A DNA stretch of 34,772 nucleotides from JAZDJT01 sp043803845 (GCA_043803845.1 JAZDJT010000005.1:1-34772); one strand, 5' to 3'. Positions 7,900 to 16,433 are shown, counted from the stretch's first letter. The notes: generated by a model from the letters alone, not told the origin. Numbers and translations: made by a program.

Positions 7900-8652
7900 A
7901 TGGAGTATAAAACCTTCAAAAGTGAGGCGATAGTCATAAGAGAAAAGGATTTTGCCGAACAAGACAAGTTTTTTACGGTTTTTGCCAGAGAATACGGCAA
8001 GATGGGGGTTTTGGCGAAATCCGTAAGGAAGATAGACGCAAAACTCAGAGCCGGTCTGCAACTATTGAATTATGTTTCTTTAGAATTCGTTCGGGGAAAG
8101 AATTTTAATATAGCCACAGACGCCATCGTCAAGGATGAGTTTTTAAAGTCGAAATCCTCTCCGTCAAGATTTCGGGACTCTCTCTATATCTGTAATATTT
8201 TGGATAATCTAATAAAAGGAGAAGAAGCGGACGAAAAAACCTGGAAGTTGTTACTGGAGTCGTTACGTGACTTGGAAGCACATTCTAATCGATTTATATT
8301 TATCCATTATTTCGAGTGGAATCTCGTTTCTGCCTTGGGTTTTAAACCCGAGCTCTATTTTTGTCTAGGTTGTCAGGAGAGGATAAAGAAGGGACGCTTT
8401 TTTTTCTCAATAAAAGACGGAGGCATCTTTTGCGGCGATTGTTTGAAGAAAAAGAACCTTTCCCGCAAAAAAATGTTATCTTTGGATAAAATTCCGGGCA
8501 CTCAAGAGATTTCGAAAGATGCTATAAAAACATTGAGATTAATAACAGAACAAAACAAAGAGGTCCTGGAGAGGTTAAAAATCCACCCTCCCTTATTGAA
8601 AGAATTGAAAGACCTTTCCAAGTCCTTTCTCTCTTACATCGCGGAACAGTGA
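7900..8652 (+). CDS. recO: DNA repair protein RecO
   Basis: Works with RecR to load RecA on SSB-coated single-stranded DNA in recombinational gap repair. The N-terminal OB fold is seen in SEAIVIREKDFAEQDKFFTV and YGKMGVLAKSVRK, followed by a helical domain. The zinc-binding cysteines are C155, C158, C178 and C181 (CLGC...CGDC). At 250 aa it has the normal length. The ATG at 7900 gives the usual N-terminus, although there is no clear Shine-Dalgarno. It ends in TGA, which shows that TGA is a stop codon in this genome. It stands alone between the 3D gene and the two-component genes. Confidence 0.93.
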   Translation: MEYKTFKSEAIVIREKDFAEQDKFFTVFAREYGKMGVLAKSVRKIDAKLRAGLQLLNYVSLEFVRGKNFNIATDAIVKDEFLKSKSSPSRFRDSLYICNILDNLIKGEEADEKTWKLLLESLRDLEAHSNRFIFIHYFEWNLVSALGFKPELYFCLGCQERIKKGRFFFSIKDGGIFCGDCLKKKNLSRKKMLSLDKIPGTQEISKDAIKTLRLITEQNKEVLERLKIHPPLLKELKDLSKSFLSYIAEQ

Positions 8653-8690
8653 CATACATTGCAGAAGAATAATTAGATGTGTTATCATAA

Positions 8691-8718
8691 TATCATATGA
8701 TAAAATATCATATGATAT
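8691..8718. promoter_or_regulatory. Tandem palindromes overlapping the sensor kinase start codon
   Basis: TATCATATGATA (8691-8702) and ATATCATATGATAT (8705-8718) are two near-identical palindromes whose centres lie 15 bp apart. The second includes the first two bases of the kinase ATG at 8717. A partial TATCAT also occurs at 8683-8688, where it could be a -10 box 18 bases after TTGCAG (8659-8664). No Shine-Dalgarno is present, so translation may be leaderless or the palindromes may act as an operator or an mRNA hairpin. Confidence 0.5.
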
Positions 8719-9661
8719 GGTTGTTTTAAAAAGAATTCTAGAAGATTTCAACCTTTTTTCTCAAGCTAAAAAATATAAAGTTTCTATTTGGCAGTATCCT
8801 CCTTTCCTATTCTTAATAATAGGTATTGTCATAATTTTAACAATATTTTTTTCCTACATAATAGGTACTAAATATTTTCCACAAGAATATGTAGTCTTGG
8901 GCATTTTGGTTATAACAACGATTCTCCTCGTCCTCAATTACATAATAGTTAACAGCTTTGAAAGATTGGCCGAAGTTAATCTAATGAAGTCGGAATTCAT
9001 AGATATAATTTCCCATCAATTGAGAACGCCCCTCTCTAATCTTCGCTGGACATTAGATTTGGCTAAGAGAGAAAATGATTTCAAGAAAAGAGATGATTTC
9101 TTAAAGATTATAAGCGAACAGAACGAGAGAATGTTGAGATTAGTTAATGATATGATATATACCTCGAAAATCGATCAGGGGACGTGGGTTATGAAGATGA
9201 AAAATGTCAATTTGAAGTCAGTTACCGAAAAAATTATCGATGACTTTACCGCCTTTGCCAAGAGTAATAATATAAAAATAAAAACTCAAATTGAAGATGG
9301 TCTTCCTGAGGTTTTTGTCGATCCTCAAAAAATTTCTCACGTAATCTATAATCTTTTGAGTAACGCTCTACGTTATTCCAAAGGAGGAGAAGAAGTTCTC
9401 GTCAAACTATTGATGGTAAATAACACAATACATTTTGAGGTGGGAGATAAAGGTGTGGGCATTCCAAAGTCAGAGCAAAAGTATGTTTTTAAAAAATTTT
9501 TTAGAGGAAGAGGTATAGCCAGGTATCGTACGGAAGGAATGGGTCTCGGGCTTTTTATAGCTAAAAGTATAGTAGAATCCTCGAAAGGAAAGATAGGCTT
9601 TAAATCAAGTGAGCAGAAAGGGAGCATATTTTGGTTTCAACTACCTATAAAACAGTCCTAA
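8717..9661 (+). CDS. Membrane sensor histidine kinase
   Basis: Two-component sensor that autophosphorylates on H100 in the H box (FIDIISHQLRTPLSNLRW) and passes phosphate to a response regulator, very likely the next gene. Two membrane helices (about 29-50 and 58-78) are joined by a loop of only about 8 residues, so there is no real extracellular sensor domain; it probably senses the membrane or a partner. There is no HAMP. The ATPase domain has the N box VIYNLLSNALRYS, G1 box DKGVGIP, F box FKKFFRG and G2 box EGMGLGLFIAKS. All catalytic boxes are intact. The start overlaps a palindrome and lacks a Shine-Dalgarno. Twenty bases separate it from the regulator. Confidence 0.95.
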   Translation: MVVLKRILEDFNLFSQAKKYKVSIWQYPPFLFLIIGIVIILTIFFSYIIGTKYFPQEYVVLGILVITTILLVLNYIIVNSFERLAEVNLMKSEFIDIISHQLRTPLSNLRWTLDLAKRENDFKKRDDFLKIISEQNERMLRLVNDMIYTSKIDQGTWVMKMKNVNLKSVTEKIIDDFTAFAKSNNIKIKTQIEDGLPEVFVDPQKISHVIYNLLSNALRYSKGGEEVLVKLLMVNNTIHFEVGDKGVGIPKSEQKYVFKKFFRGRGIARYRTEGMGLGLFIAKSIVESSKGKIGFKSSEQKGSIFWFQLPIKQS

Positions 9662-9681
9662 TTATCTAAAAAAATAAAAAT

Positions 9682-10050
9682 ATGAAAAAAATTCTTTTTA
9701 TGGAGGACGAGTTTACTCTCCAGAAGACAGTGGGAGAATTTCTTGGGAAAGCGGGCTACAAAATAATTCATGCCCTGGACGGTGAAATCGGTCTGAGCTT
9801 AGTTATAAAAGAGAAGCCAGATCTTATATTGCTAGATCTAATATTGCCGAAGATTGATGGTTTCGAAGTCCTAAAGAGGATTAAGGAAAATCAAGAGACA
9901 AAAAACATACCAGTAATTATCTTAACTAATTTAGAAGAATCCGTAGATATAGGTAAAAGCTTAGAACTGGGTGCCACTACGTATTTAGTTAAGTCAGATC
10001 ATAGTCTTGATGACATCCTAACAAAAGTGAAACAGACCCTCTGCGATTAA
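9682..10050 (+). CDS. Single-domain response regulator (CheY/PilG-like receiver)
   Basis: A receiver domain of 122 aa with no output domain. The acidic pocket is E8/D9, the phosphorylation site is D52 in LILLDLILPKIDGFE, and the switch residues are T82 and K104 (YLVKSD). It is probably the partner of the upstream kinase and must act by protein contact. Thirty-eight bases downstream begins pilB, so a plausible target is the pilus motor or a c-di-GMP enzyme elsewhere; this is inferred from position alone. Confidence 0.94.
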   Translation: MKKILFMEDEFTLQKTVGEFLGKAGYKIIHALDGEIGLSLVIKEKPDLILLDLILPKIDGFEVLKRIKENQETKNIPVIILTNLEESVDIGKSLELGATTYLVKSDHSLDDILTKVKQTLCD

Positions 10051-10088
10051 AGAAATTAGTGTATTCCCAGAGGCTGTTTTAAAAAGCT

Positions 10089-11840
10089 ATGAGCGTTGAA
10101 GAACAACAATTAAAATCTTTTCTTTTGGATTTCAAGTTTCTCAATCCGCAGCAGCTCGAGAGAGCCGAGAATAGAGCAAAAAAGACCGGGAAGAGTCTGG
10201 AGGAAATTATTGTAATGGAAAAATTATTAGATAGAAAAGATCTCGTTTATCTTAAGGCTCATATCTTGGGGATACCTTTCATAAATATCGAAAAAGAGAA
10301 GATTCCGCCAGAGATTCTTAAAATAATCCCGGAGCCAATAGCCAGAAAACACAATATTGTCGCCTATAGAAAAAACGGAAGGAATCTTGAGGTGGCGATG
10401 CTTGATCCAGCCGACCTCCAAACGATAGAATTTATTCGAAAAAAGTCAAATCTTAAAATTTTACCCCGTCTAACTACTCCAGAGAGTATTAGAAGTACTT
10501 TATTGCAATATGAAGAAAGCTTGGAATCAGAATTTGGAAATATCATTAAAGAAGAAGTTGGAGAGGTGAAAACTGTCAAGGAAAATCAGGAAGCAAAATT
10601 AGCTAATGAGCTCGAGAAAGCAGCAGAGGAATTACCTATTATTAAGATAGTAGATACACTTTTAAAGCATGCAATTTTGGAAAGGGCCTCCGATATCCAT
10701 ATAGAACCTCTAGAAAAAGAGTTGATAGTAAGATACAGGATAGACGGAATTTTGCACGACACTATGATTTTACCACAGAGAATTCATTCTGGCGTCGTCG
10801 CTCGTATCAAAATACTCTCTAATCTAAAATTAGACGAGCACCGATTGCCACAAGACGGCAGATTTAAGATAGAGACAGAAGACTACAGAATCTCTTTCAG
10901 GGTATCAATCTTGCCAACTTTTTTTGGCGAAAAGATAGTGATGAGACTTTTACCAGAAACATCAAGGGCTTTAAATCTTGAGGAGCTTGGTTTCAGAGGA
11001 GAATCCCTGGAAAAAGTACACTTTAACATAAAAAGACCAACCGGCCTTGTTTTAGTCACTGGTCCTACAGGGTGTGGTAAAACCACGACTTTGTATTCGA
11101 TATTGGATATTCTCAATACTCCAGAAGTCAACATTTCTACCATTGAAGACCCCGTAGAATATACAATGCCCAGGATTAATCAAACTCAGGTTAATTCCCA
11201 AATAGGGCTTACTTTCGCTAACGGTTTAAGGTCCTTGGTCAGACAGGATCCTAATATTATTATGGTTGGAGAAATAAGAGATATAGAAACTGCTTCTTTA
11301 GCGGTAAATGCCGCCCTAACTGGTCACCTTGTTCTCTCAACTTTACATACCAATAGTGCTGCAGGAGCTATCCCTAGACTGCTCGATATGAAAGTAGAGC
11401 CATTTTTGATTGCTTCGACCCTCAAAGTTGTCATCGCACAAAGGCTTGTAAGAAAACTGTGCTCGGATTTCAAAGAATATTTTCTTAGCAAGGAGGAGAT
11501 AAAAAACCTTAGTAAAAGATATAGTACAGAAAAGATTTTAAAGGTTTTGAGAGAAGAGAAGGTAGTAAAAGAAAACCAGACCTATGAAAATATTAAATTT
11601 GGCAGGCCTAAGGATGTGCCGTCGTGTCCCGGTGGTTATAAAGGAAGGATAGGAATATATGAGATTCTTGAAGTTACTGAAACCATTAAAGAATTAATTA
11701 ATAAAGGAAGGACTGCTGACGAAATTCAAGAACAAGCCGAGAAAGAACATATGAGAACAATGTTGGAAGACGGCTTCAGTAAGGCCGCTCAAAGAATTAC
11801 TTCCGTAGAAGAAGTGCTGAGAGTAATAAGAGAAGGGTAG
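10089..11840 (+). CDS. pilB: Type IV pilus assembly ATPase PilB
   Basis: Cytoplasmic hexameric motor that drives pilin polymerisation. An N-terminal GspE/MshEN domain (about 1-150) precedes the secretion ATPase core. The core shows ASDIHIEP, Walker A GPTGCGKTTT (about 325-334, lysine K331), the Asp box TIEDPVEY, Walker B IIMVGEIRD (about 390-398) and the His box LSTLHTN. Length 583 aa is normal. The tetracysteine zinc site typical of PilB is degraded: the usual CxxC becomes LCSDF and the second CxxC becomes PSCPGGYKGR, leaving one cysteine in each pair. The C-terminal GRIGIYEIL is normal. It follows the response regulator, and a repeat-filled spacer separates it from pilC. Confidence 0.96.
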   Translation: MSVEEQQLKSFLLDFKFLNPQQLERAENRAKKTGKSLEEIIVMEKLLDRKDLVYLKAHILGIPFINIEKEKIPPEILKIIPEPIARKHNIVAYRKNGRNLEVAMLDPADLQTIEFIRKKSNLKILPRLTTPESIRSTLLQYEESLESEFGNIIKEEVGEVKTVKENQEAKLANELEKAAEELPIIKIVDTLLKHAILERASDIHIEPLEKELIVRYRIDGILHDTMILPQRIHSGVVARIKILSNLKLDEHRLPQDGRFKIETEDYRISFRVSILPTFFGEKIVMRLLPETSRALNLEELGFRGESLEKVHFNIKRPTGLVLVTGPTGCGKTTTLYSILDILNTPEVNISTIEDPVEYTMPRINQTQVNSQIGLTFANGLRSLVRQDPNIIMVGEIRDIETASLAVNAALTGHLVLSTLHTNSAAGAIPRLLDMKVEPFLIASTLKVVIAQRLVRKLCSDFKEYFLSKEEIKNLSKRYSTEKILKVLREEKVVKENQTYENIKFGRPKDVPSCPGGYKGRIGIYEILEVTETIKELINKGRTADEIQEQAEKEHMRTMLEDGFSKAAQRITSVEEVLRVIREG

Positions 11841-11970
11841 AAGAGACAAATGGCAAATTACAAATAGCATAAAACAAATAACAAATAGCAGATAACAGTT
11901 AACAGAAAACATAGATTCGTATATTCGTATCCGCCAGCTGGCGGAATTCGTAAATTCGTAGTGTGTTAAT
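11841..11970. repeat. Repeat-filled spacer between pilB and pilC with a 14-bp palindrome
   Basis: The first half is A-rich near-repeats built on ACAAATAGCA and ATAACAGTTAACAG. The second half holds the perfect palindrome CCGCCAGCTGGCGG (11931-11944). On each side lie two ATTCGTA heptamers, at 11915, 11923, 11946 and 11954, spaced 8 bp within each pair. The GC-rich palindrome stands out from the AT-rich surroundings. It could be a dispersed repeat unit or protein-binding site. No gene is visible here. Confidence 0.7.
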
Positions 11971-13182
11971 ATGCCGGTTTTAAAATATAAAGCGAGAACT
12001 CTTTCTGGTGACATAATTTCGGGAAATCAAGAGGCAAAAGACGAAAAAGAATTAGCTAAGATTCTTCTTGAGAAAAATTACATCCTAGTTTCTCTAGGGG
12101 AAAAGGCAGAAAAAAAAACAGGAGAGATTAATCTCAGTTTTAGAAAAAGCGTTTCTTTGATAGATAAAATGATGTTTACACGCCATCTTGGATTAATGGT
12201 TGATTCTGGTTTCCCTTTTGACAAATCTTTATCCGTCTTAGCGGAGCAAACTAAAAACAAAAATTTTAAAAAGATAATCCTCGAACTTAAGGAAGACGTT
12301 AGTAGAGGCGCTAGCTTCTCTGACACCCTACGTAAACACCCTAAAGTTTTTAACCATCTCTATTGCAGCATGGTAAAAGTAGGCGAAGAAACAGGTAATT
12401 TGAGAGAAGTTTTGGAAATTTTGGCCGAACAGATGAGAAAAGACCACGAATTGATTTCGCGAGTAAAGGGAGCTATGACCTATCCCGCAGTTATTATAAT
12501 AGTCATGATTCTTATCGGAACTTTAATGATGATTGTTATAATCCCTAAATTCTCTCAACTATTTGAAGACTTAGATGTTTCTCTCCCGGTAACTACTGCG
12601 ATTATTATGGGTATAGGTAATTTTATGGCTGAATTTTGGTACATAATACCGCTGTTTTTTGTTTTTTTAATCTTCGCCTACCGCACTTTTAGCAGAACCA
12701 AAAAAGGAAAAAGATTTTTTGACTGGTGTTCTATAAAATTACCTTTAATTGGTCAACTTAATGTAAAAATAAACACGGCGAGGACCTCTCGTATCTTAAC
12801 ATCCCTTTTAAGAAGTGGTGTTCCTATTGTTACAACTCTAGAAATATTATCAGACACCCTATCAAATTCTTATTACAAGGAAGCTATAAATAATGCCGTT
12901 AAAGACATACAAAAAGGGAAGCCTCTCTTTAAAAGTTTCGCTCCTTACGAAAAAATATATACCTTTTTATTAATACAGATGTTGGAAGTGGGAGAAGAAA
13001 CAGGAAAATTAGATACGATACTTGGTAGCTTAGCAGAATTCTACGAATTAGAAGTAGAAAACATCACCAAAAACCTCGCTTCTATAATTGAGCCAGTCTT
13101 AATGGTAATTATTGGAGGGGCAGTTGGTTTCTTCGCTCTTTCTATTTTCCAACCAATCTATTCAATAATGGGAAGCTTATAG
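11971..13182 (+). CDS. pilC: Type IV pilus inner-membrane platform protein PilC
   Basis: Polytopic membrane protein on which PilB acts during pilus assembly. It has two tandem GspF domains: the first includes RHLGLMVDSGFPFDKSL and KVGEETGNLREVL, the second TSLLRSGVPIVTTLEIL and LEVGEETGKLDTIL. Membrane helices lie at about 173-191, 214-232 and 376-396. The length of 403 aa is standard. The ATG at 11971 follows the palindrome-repeat spacer with no strong Shine-Dalgarno. The first pseudopilin begins 23 bases after its stop. Confidence 0.96.
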   Translation: MPVLKYKARTLSGDIISGNQEAKDEKELAKILLEKNYILVSLGEKAEKKTGEINLSFRKSVSLIDKMMFTRHLGLMVDSGFPFDKSLSVLAEQTKNKNFKKIILELKEDVSRGASFSDTLRKHPKVFNHLYCSMVKVGEETGNLREVLEILAEQMRKDHELISRVKGAMTYPAVIIIVMILIGTLMMIVIIPKFSQLFEDLDVSLPVTTAIIMGIGNFMAEFWYIIPLFFVFLIFAYRTFSRTKKGKRFFDWCSIKLPLIGQLNVKINTARTSRILTSLLRSGVPIVTTLEILSDTLSNSYYKEAINNAVKDIQKGKPLFKSFAPYEKIYTFLLIQMLEVGEETGKLDTILGSLAEFYELEVENITKNLASIIEPVLMVIIGGAVGFFALSIFQPIYSIMGSL

Positions 13183-13205
13183 AAAAAAATTACTGAATTT
13201 AGATT

Positions 13206-13646
13206 ATGTCAAATAGTCAGGGTTTTACCCTTATAGAAATTCTAATAGTTATTTCTATTATAGTTATTTTAGGAGGAGTAGGCTTGGAAAGCCTAAGAAG
13301 CATTCAACCTTCACTTGAGTTAAACAGTGTCAGTCGTGACCTTATTACCGATATTCGCTATGCCCAAGAGTTGGCTGTTGCGGAGCAAACTGTGCACGGA
13401 ATGTGTTTTTTTATATCCGAAAATAAGTATAACGTTGTGAGATATGGTACGGTAGAAGAGACGATAATAGAAAAAAATCTCCCCTCAGCAATCTCTTTTC
13501 AGGAGATTAATGGTTTTTCTGGTGATTGTTTAAAGTTTAATCCTTATGGTAGTGTCTGGGAGAGTGGTAATGTAATACTAATCAATAGTAAGGGCGAAAC
13601 AAAAAATATTGAGATAAAACCATCGGGATTTTCTAAATTTATTTAA
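13206..13646 (+). CDS. Type IV pseudopilin, FimT/GspH-like
   Basis: The N-terminus SQG|FTLIEILIVISIIVIL is a class III prepilin signal: a 6-residue leader, glycine at -1, phenylalanine at +1 and glutamate at +5. A prepilin peptidase (not in the window) would cut after G6. The helix then continues with LNSVSRDLITDIRYAQELA, the pattern of FimT/GspH minor pilins, and a small beta-rich head. At 146 aa the length is normal. It would be part of the priming complex or a minor subunit of the pilus. It opens a run of four pilin-like genes. Confidence 0.88.
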   Translation: MSNSQGFTLIEILIVISIIVILGGVGLESLRSIQPSLELNSVSRDLITDIRYAQELAVAEQTVHGMCFFISENKYNVVRYGTVEETIIEKNLPSAISFQEINGFSGDCLKFNPYGSVWESGNVILINSKGETKNIEIKPSGFSKFI

Positions 13647-13652
13647 TTTTCT

Positions 13653-14231
13653 ATGAACCATTTCCGGAGGAAAAAAGAATATGAGACTCCAACGAAATTA
13701 TATTCGTGGTATCCTATCTGCATACTTTGTGGAAAGCAAAATTTCTCTGAAGGAAAACAATATTTGTATTCATCGCCAAGCTTGCATCCCAGGTTTTCTA
13801 CTAAGGCAGATGAAAGTTTCACTTTGATTGAAACAATGTTAGCGATTTTTATTTTGGTAGTAGGAATTTTTGGTTGTTCACAGATTTTTCCTTTTGGCTT
13901 ATCAATTGAAAAGTCATCCGAAATGTCCATGATAGCCACTCAATTCGCTCAAGCAAAGATTGAAGAATTGATTTCAAAGTCTTACGATGAAATTATTTGT
14001 ACGGCTTCTTTGCCTCCTTGTGAAGATATAGAGAATCCTCTTGCTGAAAATAATGCTTTTCAAAGGGAAACCAACATAAAATTTTCTGACCCCTTGAATA
14101 ATTTACAGGAACCAAATCCTTCAAACACTGATGGCGGGATAAAAAAAATAGAAGTATTAGTCTCTTGGAAGTCTCCTTTTTCGGCCGTTGAAGAAAACAT
14201 AACAATCGTCACTATCGTAGCAATAAAATGA
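13653..14231 (+). CDS. Type IV pseudopilin, PilV/PilI-like; start uncertain
   Basis: The pilin core ES|FTLIETMLAIFILVVGIF followed by AQAKIEELISKSYDEI resembles PilV/GspI minor pilins. The residue at -1 is serine instead of glycine. From ATG 13653 the leader would be about 54 residues, far longer than usual, and there is no Shine-Dalgarno. An in-frame TTG at 13764 has AAGGA nine bases before it (13750-13754) and gives an 18-residue leader; a TTG at 13782 gives 12. I think 13764 may be the true start, but the full frame is listed. The stop overlaps the next ATG (ATGA), so the two are translationally coupled. Confidence 0.8.
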   Translation: MNHFRRKKEYETPTKLYSWYPICILCGKQNFSEGKQYLYSSPSLHPRFSTKADESFTLIETMLAIFILVVGIFGCSQIFPFGLSIEKSSEMSMIATQFAQAKIEELISKSYDEIICTASLPPCEDIENPLAENNAFQRETNIKFSDPLNNLQEPNPSNTDGGIKKIEVLVSWKSPFSAVEENITIVTIVAIK

Positions 14232-15055
14232 GAAACAGTTTTTATATCGCAATCATTAAAAATAAAAAAAATCGGAGTTTCACCTTAACAGAAACGCTAG
14301 TTAGTATCACTATTTTAGTGTTAATAATCGGTGCTATCTCCTCCCTTTACGTGATGAACCAGAAGGCTTTTAAGGAAGGAGAGAGGAATAGTGAGCTTAA
14401 CCAGAACGGTAGAGTAGTCATGGAAAGAATAGTAAGAGAAATCCGTCAGACAGATGAAATCGTAACGCCTCTTCCTGATGTCCCCGATAACCCAGCTAGT
14501 CCACCTCCTGCGGAGATTTTGTTTCACGATGGACATCTTTCAATGGTTTCTGAAACAGCTATGTCCCAGGGCGGTTCTCCAAATACAATACAACTGAGCA
14601 CTTTAGCGTCTAGCCAGAACGATTACTACAAAGATGCTTTTGTGAAGATAATCTCAGGAACGGGCTTGGATCAGACAAAAAAAATTATTAATTATAACGG
14701 CTCAACAAAGATAGCCGTTATACAAGGAAGTTGGGATACTAACCCAGATAGTACTTCCAACTACAGGATAGACACTTTTTATTATTATATTTATTATGTT
14801 AAAGATAATTCTAACTTAAAGAGGAAAATATTGGTTTATTATTTTTCCGGAGATCCTGACACTTACGTTTCATGGAATGCTGAACCTCCGATCAACGAAA
14901 CTTTGCAGGAGCAAATATTAGAAGAAGAAGTGGTAGGGGAATATTTGAAAACATTAAAATTTTGGGATAGCCCTGTGGTAAACATCGAAATTGTTCTGGG
15001 AGACGGTGAAAAGAGCATAGAATTAGAAACCGAAGTTTTTGGGAGGAACCTTTAA
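14228..15055 (+). CDS. Type IV pseudopilin, PilW/GspJ-like
   Basis: The N-terminus KNRS|FTLTETLVSITILVLII is a prepilin signal with an 18-residue basic leader. Serine is at -1, threonine at +4 and glutamate at +5. The helix continues to NQNGRVVMERIVREIRQTDEI, a phrase typical of PilW/GspJ minor pilins. The head of about 200 residues is beta-rich and has no cysteines. The gene overlaps the previous one by four bases and ends 16 bases before the ATG of the PilX-like gene. Together with its neighbours it probably forms the minor-pilin tip complex. Confidence 0.87.
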   Translation: MRNSFYIAIIKNKKNRSFTLTETLVSITILVLIIGAISSLYVMNQKAFKEGERNSELNQNGRVVMERIVREIRQTDEIVTPLPDVPDNPASPPPAEILFHDGHLSMVSETAMSQGGSPNTIQLSTLASSQNDYYKDAFVKIISGTGLDQTKKIINYNGSTKIAVIQGSWDTNPDSTSNYRIDTFYYYIYYVKDNSNLKRKILVYYFSGDPDTYVSWNAEPPINETLQEQILEEEVVGEYLKTLKFWDSPVVNIEIVLGDGEKSIELETEVFGRNL

Positions 15056-15071
15056 TTTTAAAATCTTTGCC

Positions 15072-16400
15072 ATGAAAAATTATATTTTACAAAATAAAGA
15101 GAAATATTTAAGCTTCGTATCAGTATTAGCGTTGGTCTCTTTATCGTTGTTATTAATCTTGGGAGTATATTTTGTAACCTTTATCTTAACAGAATTGAAA
15201 ATGTCAAAAAGTTACAGTTTAGCAGCAAAGACATATTACTTAGCTGAAGCTGGCATTAATGAGGCGATTTGGAAATTAAAAAATGATGATACTACAGCTG
15301 ACGGTGATGACGCTTGGAGTGAAAAATTTGTAGATCAACCCGAGTGCGCCACCTGGTCAGCTAATTTCGAGAGAACCAATGTTCTATTTGAAAATTCCTA
15401 TTACTCGGTTTCTATTCAAAATACTGCTTGCGCCAAAGGCGAGATAGTTTCCATCGCCAAGATCACCCTTCCTAACCAGAAGACCACTCAAAGGGTAGTC
15501 AAGACGAAAGTTTTTAAAGCTTTAAACCCTAGCTCCACACAAAGCAGTGCTATTTTTAGCGGAGGTTCAAGCGAGGTTATAACCATAAGAAGTACTTTAT
15601 TAGACATATACAATGGAAATTTTTTTAGCAATAATAATATTTTAATTAGGGGAGGTAGTGTTGTTAATATTAACGATAATCCTGCAACGCCAGAATTAGA
15701 AGGAAAAATTTTCGCAGAGAATAATATTACTGTCCAAGGTAGCGTTCTAAATTCTACTGCAAGATGTGCTCAAAATATTTGTGATGGTGAATGTGTGATA
15801 TGTCCACCTGACAATATTGATATGCCGATGATTGACTTTGATTCGCCTGACCCCAACTCTTATAAAAGTAAGGCTCAAGCTACAGGGGTAGTTTATACTG
15901 AAGACGAGTTTGACGATTTACTTTGGGCGAATCCAGAACTTGTTTTAAACAACCTTGTTACCTACGTAACTGGACCAATAGAATTAAAAGGCGGACAAAA
16001 ATTGACTGTCAATGGTATTTTAGTAGCCGATGGCAGTGTAACAATAGGAGCAGTGAGTTGTTGGACTAAGAGTCTTTCTCAACGTTGTGGAAAAAGTGGG
16101 ATAACGGTGAATCACATTCCTGGAGAAGCATCGGGGATTTTAACTAAAGGAAGTTTTAGTATAGGATCTTTTAGTTTGTCAACCAATATAGTTGGACTTT
16201 TGTACGCTCTTGATAAAATTGATTTGATTGGCCTGACAGAGAGATTTGAGATTACAGGTGGTTTAATGGGTAGAAAGATTTCTTTTATAAACGTCCCTCA
16301 AGGCGTCGCTACTTATAACGATGATATTGTTAAAGAGACGATAGGAGAACCAATCTATTCGCCCGTGGTGACTATAGAACATTGGGAAGAAACATATTAA
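15072..16400 (+). CDS. PilX-like minor pilus protein with a large extracellular domain
   Basis: From ATG 15072 it has 442 aa; a TTG at 15039 would add 11 residues but lacks a ribosome-binding site. A hydrophobic helix (about 14-38) is followed by AKTYYLAEAGINEAIWKL, the AEAG signature of the PilX N-terminal family. Unlike the preceding genes it has no FTLxE motif, which is common in PilX. The remaining 370 residues are rich in beta strands and small residues, with short cysteine clusters (CAQNICDGECVIC and CWTKSLSQRC) that may form disulfides. It closes the pseudopilin group and precedes a pilM promoter. Its large head could be an adhesive tip. Confidence 0.82.
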   Translation: MKNYILQNKEKYLSFVSVLALVSLSLLLILGVYFVTFILTELKMSKSYSLAAKTYYLAEAGINEAIWKLKNDDTTADGDDAWSEKFVDQPECATWSANFERTNVLFENSYYSVSIQNTACAKGEIVSIAKITLPNQKTTQRVVKTKVFKALNPSSTQSSAIFSGGSSEVITIRSTLLDIYNGNFFSNNNILIRGGSVVNINDNPATPELEGKIFAENNITVQGSVLNSTARCAQNICDGECVICPPDNIDMPMIDFDSPDPNSYKSKAQATGVVYTEDEFDDLLWANPELVLNNLVTYVTGPIELKGGQKLTVNGILVADGSVTIGAVSCWTKSLSQRCGKSGITVNHIPGEASGILTKGSFSIGSFSLSTNIVGLLYALDKIDLIGLTERFEITGGLMGRKISFINVPQGVATYNDDIVKETIGEPIYSPVVTIEHWEETY

Positions 16401-16433
16401 AAAAGATTTAGCTTATTTTAGTCGTTACAATTT

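Noticed and set aside
8650..8652. Alternative genetic code with TGA as glycine
   Set aside because: recO, pilM and the metallophosphoesterase end at TGA at the expected family lengths, and no gene reads through TGA.
13681..13827. Small frame at ATG 13681 with a good GGAGG before it
   Set aside because: It codes for about 48 residues with no family features, in a different frame from the pilin, and ends inside the pilin core. The strong ribosome site is odd, but I cannot support a gene.
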